Assembly (NCBI RefSeq): GCF_023898865.1
Contig: NZ_JAGSOV010000034.1
Location: 1-64,000, forward strand
DNA: 64,000 nt
Source of the DNA: Pseudonocardia humida
Lineage (GTDB): Bacteria > Actinomycetota > Actinomycetes > Mycobacteriales > Pseudonocardiaceae
Direction: 5' to 3'
Under the pieces are notes generated by a model, which was not told where the DNA came from, did not search any database, and worked only from the letters and a program-made list of their open reading frames with translations. Of the stretch, positions 52,335 through 62,235 are shown in pieces (positions within the stretch are counted from its first letter, which is position 1; every line of letters starts with the position of its first letter). A program made the position numbers and the translations under genes.

Positions 52335-53186
52335 TCAGCCGCCCAGCGCGGCCTCGGACTTGCCGGCGTCGGGGACGAACAGGGGCCGGCCGAACCGCGC
52401 CTCCCCGAACCGGGCGATGAGCTCCTGGGCCGGTGGGGAGACGATCCACTCGGCGAAGGCCGTCGCGCCCTCGGGCTGGACCCGGTCGCCGGCGCGCCGG
52501 GTCATCTCGATCACGTGGTAGATGTTCAGCAGCCCGCGGTCGCCCTCGCTGAGCACCGTCAGCGGCAGCGCCTCGCGCTGGGCGAGGTAGGTGGCCCGGT
52601 CCGAGAGCGTGTAGCCGTCCTTCTCCCCGGCGATCCGCAGGGTGGCGCCCATGCCCTGCCCGGTGGACTGGTACCAGGACCCGCCGGGGGCGACGCCGGC
52701 CTTCGTCCAGAGGTCCTTCTCCCGGGCGTGGGTGCCGGAGTCGTCGCCCCGCGAGACGAACACCGCCTGCGCGGCGGCGATCCGCGCCATCGCCTCGACG
52801 CCGCCCAGGCCCCGGGCGCCCGCCGGGTCGGCGTCGGGCCCGAGGAGCACGAAGTCGTTGTGCATGACCAGCCGCCGGGCCCCGGCGGTCCCCTCGGCGA
52901 CGAACGCCTCCTCGGCGGCCGGGGAGTGCACCAGCAGCACGTCGGCCTCGCCGCGGCGGCCCAGCTCCAGCGCCTGCCCGCTGCCCACCGCGAGTGCCGT
53001 GACCTGCCAGCCCGTGGCCCGGGTGAACTCGGGCAGCAGCTCGTCGAGCAGGCCGGAGTCCTGCGTGCTCGTGGTGGTGGCCAGGATCAGCGACCGCTCC
53101 GCCGGGCCGGCCGCGGGCGCGGCGCCGCAGCCGGCGAGCAGGACCGCGGCCAGCAGCGCCACGACCAGGTGGACGGCTCGACGCAT
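52335..53186 (-). CDS. tupA: Tungstate-binding lipoprotein
   Basis: A 283-residue exported lipoprotein with lipobox LLAGCG. The mature N-terminus has the TupA signature LATTTSTQDSGLL, whose TTTS loop binds the oxyanion; later motifs VFVSRGDDSGTHAREKDLW and WYQSTGQGMG are conserved. TupA is selective for tungstate over molybdate in studied cases. ATG 53186 follows AAGGAG. Placing tupABC beside an AOR-family gene and a formate dehydrogenase indicates that the enzymes may use tungsten (inference). Confidence 0.92.
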   Translation of the reverse strand: MRRAVHLVVALLAAVLLAGCGAAPAAGPAERSLILATTTSTQDSGLLDELLPEFTRATGWQVTALAVGSGQALELGRRGEADVLLVHSPAAEEAFVAEGTAGARRLVMHNDFVLLGPDADPAGARGLGGVEAMARIAAAQAVFVSRGDDSGTHAREKDLWTKAGVAPGGSWYQSTGQGMGATLRIAGEKDGYTLSDRATYLAQREALPLTVLSEGDRGLLNIYHVIEMTRRAGDRVQPEGATAFAEWIVSPPAQELIARFGEARFGRPLFVPDAGKSEAALGG

Positions 53187-53313
53187 CCCCGACTCCTTCG
53201 TCCCTGTGGTGGTCCGGTGGAGGTCCGAACCTAGGGGGCGGGCGCCGAACCCGGCCGAGGACGTGGCGCGGCGCACGTCGGACGGCGTCGTCGGGCGCGC
53301 TCACTGGTGGTCG

Positions 53314-53461
53314 CGGTCGGAGGTTCGTCCGGGGTATCGGGGGGTCCGGCTTCTCGCTGGGCGTGCCGGCGGGCAGCCCTCGTACCTGGTCGTACTCGGG
53401 TTGTCCGCCCGTGCGTCCAGCGTGGAGCCGGGCCGCCGAGACCCGGGCGAACCTCCGACCG
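53314..53461 (+). ncRNA. 148-nt long-range hairpin in the mobA leader, candidate regulatory RNA
   Basis: 53314-53333 pairs with 53442-53461 over 20 bp. After small internal loops, 53337-53340/53436-53439, 53343-53351/53426-53434, 53352-53353/53424-53425, 53355-53360/53417-53422 and 53361-53366/53411-53416 also pair. That gives about 47 pairs, plus an apical stem near 53377-53400. All six non-Watson-Crick pairs in these stems are G-U in the plus-strand RNA, and would be A-C mismatches on the other strand. It ends 19 nt before the mobA GTG. It could be a Moco/tungsten-cofactor-responsive leader; it could also be an inverted-repeat (MITE-like) insertion. Confidence 0.5.
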
Positions 53462-53480
53462 GGGCCACTAGCATCGGTCC

Positions 53481-54338
53481 GTGGTCGCCCTCGCAGAAGC
53501 CGCCGGCATCGTCCTCGCCGGTGGCCGCTCCTCCCGGATGGGACGTCCCAAGGCCGCCCTGGAGTGGCACGGGTCCACGCTGCTGCGCCGCACCACCGCC
53601 CTGCTCAGCCGCACCGTCGACGGCCCCGTGCTGGTGGTCGCGGCACCCGGGCAGGACCTGCCCGAGCTGCCCCCCGGCGTCGAGGTCGTGGCCGATCCGG
53701 TGGAGGGTCAGGGCCCGATGCGCGGGTTGGCGACGGGCTTGGCCGCGCTCGGCGAGCGCGCGCCCGCCGCGTTCGTCTGCTCGACCGACCTGCCGTTCCT
53801 GCACCCCGCGCTGGTGCGGCGGGTGCTGCGCGGGTTCGCCGATCCGGGGGTGGACGTCGTGCTGCCGGTGGCGCGCGGCTACCGGCAGCCGCTGGCCGCC
53901 GGCTACCGGACGTCGCTGGCCGCGCTGGTGGAGAAGCTGCTGGGCGAGGGCGACCTGCGACCGGGGATGCTGTTCCGGCACTGCGAGGTCGTCCAGCTCG
54001 ACGACGCCGCGCTGCTGGCCGACCCCGACCTGGCGCGGCTCGACCCGGACCTGGACTCGCTGGTCAACGTCAACGAGCCCGACGACTACGCGGCCGCCCT
54101 CGCCCGTCCGGAGCCCGACGTGGTGGTCGAGCGGTTCGGCGCGCTCGCGAGCGGGGGGCAGCGCGGGCCGCGCACCGTCCGGGCGGCTTCGCTGGGCGCC
54201 GTGGCCGCGGCGGTCGGGATAGCCCTCGACCGGCACGTCGTCGCGGCGGTCAACGGCGACCAGATGACCCGCGACCCCAGCCTCCCGCTCGTGCCCGGCG
54301 ACGCGGTCGCCTTCCTGTCGGCCGACGCAGGCGGCTGA
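53481..54338 (+). CDS. mobA: MobA-MoaD fusion: molybdenum cofactor guanylyltransferase with C-terminal sulfur-carrier domain
   Basis: A 285-residue two-domain protein. Residues 1-190 are a MobA nucleotidyltransferase, with LAGGRSSRMGRPKA, STDLPFLHP and VNVNEPDDY. Residues about 205-285 form a MoaD/ThiS-like beta-grasp domain (VVERFGALASGG, then LDRHVVAAVNGDQ and LVPGDAVAFLSADAGG). It ends in the free Gly-Gly needed for the thiocarboxylate. The fusion would join sulfur insertion into molybdopterin with GMP attachment. GTG 53481 is the only sensible start. It heads the cofactor/formate-dehydrogenase operon. Confidence 0.85.
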   Translation: MVALAEAAGIVLAGGRSSRMGRPKAALEWHGSTLLRRTTALLSRTVDGPVLVVAAPGQDLPELPPGVEVVADPVEGQGPMRGLATGLAALGERAPAAFVCSTDLPFLHPALVRRVLRGFADPGVDVVLPVARGYRQPLAAGYRTSLAALVEKLLGEGDLRPGMLFRHCEVVQLDDAALLADPDLARLDPDLDSLVNVNEPDDYAAALARPEPDVVVERFGALASGGQRGPRTVRAASLGAVAAAVGIALDRHVVAAVNGDQMTRDPSLPLVPGDAVAFLSADAGG

Positions 54339-54358
54339 GCGCGCCTACTCTCGGGGCC

Positions 54359-56191
54359 GTGCCAGCCGGTGGATACTTCGGGCGTGCCCTCGTCGTCGAT
54401 GTCGCGGACAGCGGGGCGACGAGCGCGCCGCTCCCCCTCGACGACGCCGTCCTGCGCGCGTACCTGGGCGGGGTCGGCCTGGGCACCTGGCTGCTGCACC
54501 GGCTGGGCCGGGCGGGCGCCGATCCGCTGGGCGCGGACGCGCCGCTGGCGTTCGTGTTCTCCCCGCTGGTCGGCACCCCGCTGACGACCAGCGCGAAGTT
54601 CGCCGTGGTGGCCAAGTCGCCGCTGACCGGGCTGCTCACCGACGCCCTGGCGTCCAGCCGGTTCGCCATCGCCGGCAAGCTGACCGGCAACGACGCCATC
54701 GTCGTGCGGGGGCGGGCGGCGGAGCTGTCGGTGCTGCTCGTCGACGGCGACGGCGCGCGGCTGGAACCGGCACCGGAGCTGACCGGGCTGCCCGCGGCGC
54801 GGACCGAGGACGCCGTCCGGGAGCGCTTCGGGCGCGGCTGGCAGACCGCCGCGATCGGGCCGGCCGGCGAGCGGGGGGTCCGCTACGCCACGATCAGCCA
54901 CGACGGCCGCCACGCCGGGCGCGGCGGGCTGGGCGCGGTGCTGGGGGCCAAGAACATCAAGGCCGTGCTGGTCCGATCGGCCACCCGCGTGGACGTCGCC
55001 GACCAGGCGGCCGTGCTGGCCGCGGCGAAGGACCTGCGGGCGCGCAGCTTCGGCCCGGCCACCGCGAAGTACCGCGAGCTGGGCACGCTGGCCAACCTGC
55101 TGGCCTTCAACGCCGTGTCCACGCTGCCCACCCGCAACTTCACCGAGGTCACCTTCGAGGGGGCGCCCCGGCTGGCCGCCGAGGAGCTGCACGAGCTGCG
55201 CGGTGTGGCCCGCAACTCGTGCGCGTCCTGCTCGATCGGCTGCGAGCACATCTACTCCCGCAAGGGCGGCGGCAGCCAGCGCATGGAGTACGAGAACGTC
55301 TTCGCGCTCGGCCCGCTGTGCGGGGTGTCCGACCCGGACGACGTGTTCGCGGCCAGCGCCCGCTGCGACGAGCTGGGCCTGGACACGATCTCGGCGGGCG
55401 GCACCGTCGCCTGGGCGATGGAGTGCGCCGAGCGCGGGCTGATCGACGCGCCGTGGCTGCGCTTCGGCGACGGCCCCGCCCTGCTGCGGGCGCTGGACAT
55501 GATCGGGTCGCGCGAGCCGGGACTGGGCGAGCTGCTGGCCCAGGGGTCGCGCCGGGCCGCCGAGGTCGTCGGCGGCGGCTCGATCGACTTCGCGCCCCAG
55601 GTCAAGGGCATGGAGCTGCCCGGGTACGAGCCGCGCACCCTGCAGGCGATGGCGCTGGGCCTTGCGGTGAACGCGCGCGGCGCCGACCACAACCGCTCCG
55701 GCGCCTACGAGGCCGACCTGTCCGGCGAGCACGACCGGCTCAACGGCGGGGCCGCGCAGGTCGTGGCGGCCATCGGCACGGAGGACCGGGCCGCGGTGAT
55801 GGACTCGATGATCCTGTGCAAGTTCCTGCGCGGGGTCTTCGACGACCCGTTCACCGAGTGGGCCGCGCTGCTGCGCCCGGTCACCGGCTGGGACGTCGAC
55901 GCCGACGAGCTGCGCGCGACGGCGCGCCGGATCGTGCTGGCCAAGCGGGTGTTCAACCAGCGCGAGGGGGCCACGGCGGCGGACGACACGCTGCCCCGGC
56001 GGATGTTGGAGACCCCGCTGCGGCTCGGGTCCGGCCGGGTCGCCGCGCTCACCGCCGACCGGTTGGGGGCGATGGTGGCCGGCTACTACGCCCAGCGCGG
56101 CCTCGACGAGCGGGGACGAGCCTCCCGGGAGGCGGAAGGCGCATTGCTGCTGGAGGGTCACACGACCGAGAATTCGCCGCACGGGACGTGA
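54359..56191 (+). CDS. Aldehyde:ferredoxin-oxidoreductase (AOR)-family tungsten enzyme
   Basis: A 610-residue enzyme. The N-terminal domain starts with GGYFGRALVVDV (usually GG(Y/W)xGKxLxVDL). The [4Fe-4S] ligands are Cys288, Cys291 and Cys295 (CASCSIGC) and Cys487 (SMILCKF), matching Pyrococcus AOR (288/291/295/494). KFAVVAKSPLTG and GRGGLGAVLGAKNIKAV are pterin-binding signatures. Known members oxidise aldehydes to acids, using a tungsten bis-pterin and ferredoxin or NAD partners. GTG 54359 is 20 bp after mobA. The FdhB-like NuoEF protein downstream could serve as an electron partner (inference). Confidence 0.93.
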   Translation: MPAGGYFGRALVVDVADSGATSAPLPLDDAVLRAYLGGVGLGTWLLHRLGRAGADPLGADAPLAFVFSPLVGTPLTTSAKFAVVAKSPLTGLLTDALASSRFAIAGKLTGNDAIVVRGRAAELSVLLVDGDGARLEPAPELTGLPAARTEDAVRERFGRGWQTAAIGPAGERGVRYATISHDGRHAGRGGLGAVLGAKNIKAVLVRSATRVDVADQAAVLAAAKDLRARSFGPATAKYRELGTLANLLAFNAVSTLPTRNFTEVTFEGAPRLAAEELHELRGVARNSCASCSIGCEHIYSRKGGGSQRMEYENVFALGPLCGVSDPDDVFAASARCDELGLDTISAGGTVAWAMECAERGLIDAPWLRFGDGPALLRALDMIGSREPGLGELLAQGSRRAAEVVGGGSIDFAPQVKGMELPGYEPRTLQAMALGLAVNARGADHNRSGAYEADLSGEHDRLNGGAAQVVAAIGTEDRAAVMDSMILCKFLRGVFDDPFTEWAALLRPVTGWDVDADELRATARRIVLAKRVFNQREGATAADDTLPRRMLETPLRLGSGRVAALTADRLGAMVAGYYAQRGLDERGRASREAEGALLLEGHTTENSPHGT

Positions 56192-56200
56192 TCGGCTAGA

Positions 56201-56217
56201 TTGTATGCGGTATGCAC
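56201..56217 (+). promoter_or_regulatory. Possible promoter/operator before the formate dehydrogenase
   Basis: The A/T-rich patch TTGTATGCGGTATGCAC contains a GTATGC-N-GTATGC direct repeat between the AOR stop and the fdhA start. Such a patch is unusual here and could be a GntR-type site or a promoter -10 region. The evidence is weak. Confidence 0.25.
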
Positions 56218-56235
56218 TACCGGTTGGGGGTCGCT

Positions 56236-59162
56236 ATGACAGCGGTGCAAGAGCCGCGCACGACTGTGCGCACGGTCACCGCCCGGATCGACGGCCGGGA
56301 GGTGACGGTGCCCGACGGCACCACCATCTACGACGCCGCCAGGCAGGTCGGCGTCGACATCCCGGTGCTGTGCCACGACGAGCGCTACGACCCGGTCGGC
56401 GTGTGCCGGATGTGCGTCGTCGACACCGGCGGCCGGGTCTTCGCCGCCGCCTGCGTGCGCCCCTGCGAGGACGGCATGCAGGTGCAGACCTCCACGCCGG
56501 AGCTGGAGCGCAGCCGCGCCACCCTGACCGAACTGCTGGTCTCCGATCAGCCGCCGCGCGCCGAGGACCCCAAGGACACCACCACGCGCGACAACCTGCT
56601 GCTCGACCTGGCCGACGGCTTCGGCGTGGCCAGGGAGACCACCGAGCTGCCCTGCGGCTCCGGGCGCGGCACCGACTCGTCGAACCCCGTCATCGACGTC
56701 AACCACGACGCCTGCATCCTGTGCGACCGCTGCGTGCGCGCCTGCGACGACATCCAGGGCAACGACGTCATCGGCCGCTCCGGCAAGGGCTACGCCACCC
56801 GCATCGCGTTCGACCTGAACGACCCGATGGGGTCCAGCTCCTGCGTCACCTGCGGCGAGTGCGTGCAGGCCTGCCCGACCGGGGCGCTGACCAACAAGCC
56901 CATCCGCGGCATCCCGATCCGCCCGCGCGAGGAGCTCGACGCCGTCGACAGCGTCTGCCCGTACTGCGGGGTCGGCTGCGCGCTGACCTACTACGTCGAC
57001 CGCGAGCGCGGCGCGATCTCCTTCGCCGAGGGCCGCGACCAGCCCGGCTCGCAGAGCAGGCTGTGCGTGAAGGGCCGCTACGGCTGGGACTACTCCGCGT
57101 CCCCGCAGCGCCTGACCGTGCCGCTGATCCGGGTGGACTCGGCGTACCCGAAGGGCCCGCTCTCGGCGGACGTCCGCGGCGACGGCCACGGCGGCACCCG
57201 CAACGACCGGGGCCGGGTGAACGGCGGTGAGCGCAGCGGCGGCGGCCGCAAGCCCGGCGACAAGCGCGGCGGCAAGCGCAAGCCCGGCGGCCTGGTCGAC
57301 TACGACGAGGTCATGCCGCACTTCCGGGAGGCCACCTGGGACGAGGCCCTCGACCTCGTGGCCAGCAGGCTGGGCGAGATCCACGCACTGCGCGGGTCGG
57401 AGGCGATCGCCGGGTTCGGCTCGGCGAAGTGCTCCAACGAGGAGGCCTACCTCTTCCAGAAGCTCATCCGCACCGGCTTCGGCACCAACAACGTCGACCA
57501 CTGCACCCGGCTCTGCCACGCCTCGTCGGTGGCGGCGCTGTTCGAGGGCGTGGGCTCGGGGGCGGTGTCGACCACCTACGGCGACGTCGCCAACGCCGAC
57601 TGCGTGATCATCACCGGCTCCAACCCGACCGCGAACCACCCGGTGGCCAGCTCGTTCTTCAAGCAGGCCCGCCGCCGCGGCACCAAGGTGATCTACGTCG
57701 ACCCGCGGGCGTCCACGGTCGCCGAGCACGCCGACATCTTCGTGCAGCTCAAGCCGGGCACGGACGTGGCGTTCTACAACTCGGTCATGCACGAGGTCAT
57801 CCGGCTGGGGCTGATCGACCGCGACTTCATCGCGAACCGCACGTCGAACTACGACGAGCTGGCCCGCACGGTCGCCGACTACCCGCCCGAGCGCGCCGCG
57901 CAGATCACCGGGGTCGACGCCGACACCATCCGCGAGGTCGCCCGCACCTGGGGCGAGGCCGGGTCGGCGGTCGTCTACTGGGGGATGGGGATCTCCCAGC
58001 ACACCACCGGCACCGACAACGCCCGCTGCCTGATCGCGCTGTGCTCGATCACCGGCAACGTCGGGCGCCCGGGCACCGGGCTGCACCCGCTGCGCGGGCA
58101 GAACAACGTGCAGGGCGCCTCGGACGCCGGGCTGATCCCGATGTTCTACCCCGACTACCAGGGCGTCGACCGCGACGCCACGCAGCGCCGGTTCGAGCAG
58201 GCGTGGGGCACCCCGCTCAACCCGAACCGCGGGCTCACCGTCACCGAGATCATCGGTTCGGTGCTCAAGCCCGACGGCGTGCGCGGGATGTACATGCTCG
58301 GCGAGAACCCGTTCCTGTCCGACCCGAACATCAACAAGGTGCGCAAGGCGCTGTCCTCGCTCGACTTCCTGGTGGTGCAGGACATCTTCCTGACCGAGAC
58401 CGCCGAGTTCGCCGACGTGATCCTGCCGGCCACCTCCTACCTGGAGAAGGACGGCACCTACACCAACACCGACCGGCGGGTGCAGCTCGGGCGCAAGGTG
58501 ATGGACGCGCCCGGGCAGGCCCGCCCCGACTGGCAGATCGTCCAGGACATCGCCCGCCGGGTCGGCCTGGACTGGGACTACGGCGCGCCCGGCGAGGTCT
58601 TCGACGAGATGGTCGCGCTGATGCCGTCCTACCGGAACCTGCGCTACGACAACCTGGGGCTGTCCGGGAAGCTCTACCCGAACGACGACCCCGAGCACAG
58701 CGACGGCACGATCGTCATGTTCGACGAGAAGTTCAACACCGACGACGGGCTCGCCCACCTGGTGCCGGCGCAGTGGCTGCCGCCCAAGGAGCTGCCCGAC
58801 GCCGAGTACCCGCTCGTGCTCAACACCGGGCGGCTGCTGGAGCACTGGCACACCGGCTCGATGACGCGGCGCTCGTTCGCCCTCGACGCGATCTCCCCGG
58901 TCGCCGAGGTCTACATGCACCCCAAGGACGCCGCCGACCGCGGCCTGGCGCACGGGGAGATGGTGCGGGCGCGCTCGCGGCGGGGGGCGATCGAGCTGCA
59001 GGTGCGCATCTCCCACCGCGAGCAGCTGGGCAACTGCTTCATCCCGTTCCACTTCCGGGAGGCCGCGGCCAACCTGCTGACGATCGACGAGATCGACCCG
59101 TACGGCAAGATCCCGGAGTTCAAGTTCTGCGCCATCCAGGTCGAGCCGTTGGGGGTACGGGC

Positions 59163-59166
<4 letters not shown>
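56236..59166 (+). CDS. fdhA: NAD-type formate dehydrogenase catalytic subunit (Mo/W bis-MGD)
   Basis: A 976-residue molybdopterin enzyme. Domains in order: a [2Fe-2S] ferredoxin (VLCHDE, VCRMC, AACVRPC), two [4Fe-4S] sites (CILCDRCVRAC and CVTCGECVQACP), a [4Fe-4S] near the cofactor (Cys241/244/248 and Cys277), then the bis-MGD domains. The active-site residue is Cys427 in RLCHASS, in place of selenocysteine. A Gly/Lys/Arg-rich insert (about residues 312-356) separates the cluster domain from the pterin domain and is unusual. ATG 56236 follows GGGGG; ATG 56212 is an alternative. It oxidises formate to CO2. Confidence 0.94.
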
Positions 59167-60962
<1,796 letters not shown>

Positions 60963-60970
60963 GCGAACCG

Positions 60971-62209
60971 TTGCGCAGAGCCTCCCGCGAGTTCTTCACC
61001 GCGCGCACGGTCGGCGAGGCGCTGGCCGGGTTCCGGCCCGCGCGTCGCACGCCCGTCGAGACCGTCGGGCTGGCCGATGCCCTGCACCGGGTGCCGGCCG
61101 CCGACGTGCGCGCCCCGGCGGCGATGCCCGGCTTCGCCCGATCCACCGTCGACGGCTACGCGGTCCGCGCGGCCGACACGTACGGCGCCTCCGAGGGCCT
61201 GCCCTCCTACGTGGAACTGGCCGGTGCGGTGCGGATGGGCACCGCGCCGACCGTCGCGGTCTCGCACGGCGAGTGCGTGGCCGTCCCGACCGGCGCGGTG
61301 CTGCCCGACGGCGCCGACGCGGTGGTCATGGTCGAGCACACCGCCGAGACGATGCCCGGCACGATCGAGGTGACCCGCCCGGTCGCGCCCGGGGCCGGGC
61401 TGGTCCGCGCCGACGAGGACGCCGCGGCGGGCGACGTGCTGGTGGCCGCGGGCCGGCCGCTGCGCGCCGCGCAGCTGGGGTTCCTGGCCGCGGCCGGAGT
61501 GACCTCTGTGGCGGTGCGCGCCCGCCCGCGGGTGGCGATCGTCTCGACCGGCGACGAGGTGGTGCCACCCGGGACCGCGACGCTCGCCCCCGGGCAGGTG
61601 CGCGACGCGACCGCGTCGGCCCTGGCCGGGCTGGTCCGCGACGCCGGCGGCGAGCCGGTGGCCGCCGCGATCGTCCCGGACGACCGCGGCGCCCTGGAGT
61701 CCGCGCTGCGCGCGGCGCTCGCCGACGCCGACCTCGTGGTGGTGTCGGCCGGGTCGTCGGTCGGCGCCCGCGACGAGACCGCCGGGGCGGTGGCCGCGCT
61801 CGGCGAGATCTGGTGCCACGGCCTGGCCGTCAAGCCGGGCAAGCCGACGCTGCTGGCCGACTGCGCGGGCGTGCCGCTGGTCGGGCTGCCCGGCAACCCC
61901 CTGTCGGCGCTCGTGGTGTTCGGGCTGGTCGGGGTGCCGCTGGTGTGGCGGCTGGCCGGCTGCGAGCACCCGCCCCCGGAGCCCACCGTGCGGGCCCGGC
62001 TCGGCCGCGACCTGGCCTCGGCCACCGGTCGGCTCGACGTCGTGCAGGTCGCCGTGCGCTACGGCGTCCCGGTACCGACGGCCGAACCGCTCTTCGGGCC
62101 CTCCGCGCTGCTGTCCGTGCTGGCCCGGGCGGACGGCTACGTGATCGTCCCCGAGCCCGCCACCGGCCTCGACGCCGGCACCGAGCTGACCGTCACCCTC
62201 CACCGGTGA
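60971..62209 (+). CDS. moeA: Molybdopterin molybdenumtransferase MoeA
   Basis: A 412-residue MoeA that inserts molybdate or tungstate into adenylylated molybdopterin. It has the GFARSTVDGYAV motif (usual SAMDGYA region), VPTGAVLPDGADAVVMVE, IVSTGDEVV and GLPGNPLSALV, with a C-terminal domain IV. No ATG or GTG lies near the expected N-terminus; TTG 60971, 8 bp after the fdhB stop, is the best start, and CTG 60959 is the alternative. It was probably kept in this operon to serve the fdh and AOR cofactors. Confidence 0.87.
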   Translation: MRRASREFFTARTVGEALAGFRPARRTPVETVGLADALHRVPAADVRAPAAMPGFARSTVDGYAVRAADTYGASEGLPSYVELAGAVRMGTAPTVAVSHGECVAVPTGAVLPDGADAVVMVEHTAETMPGTIEVTRPVAPGAGLVRADEDAAAGDVLVAAGRPLRAAQLGFLAAAGVTSVAVRARPRVAIVSTGDEVVPPGTATLAPGQVRDATASALAGLVRDAGGEPVAAAIVPDDRGALESALRAALADADLVVVSAGSSVGARDETAGAVAALGEIWCHGLAVKPGKPTLLADCAGVPLVGLPGNPLSALVVFGLVGVPLVWRLAGCEHPPPEPTVRARLGRDLASATGRLDVVQVAVRYGVPVPTAEPLFGPSALLSVLARADGYVIVPEPATGLDAGTELTVTLHR

Positions 62210-62235
62210 CCGGGGCGGCGGCTACGGTCCGGGGC

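Noticed and set aside
53314..53461. Simple rho-independent terminator
   Set aside because: The arms are about 128 bp apart centre to centre, the element lies in a divergent promoter gap, and no U-tract follows.
57505..57530. Selenocysteine in the formate dehydrogenase
   Set aside because: The active-site codon at 57514 is TGC (Cys), not TGA, and no SECIS-like need exists.
56158..59052. 964-codon open frame on the minus strand opposite fdhA
   Set aside because: It lies antisense to a fully conserved formate dehydrogenase gene, has a His/Val/Gly/Arg-rich low-complexity product and no family motifs. In DNA this GC-rich, antisense frames rarely meet stops.
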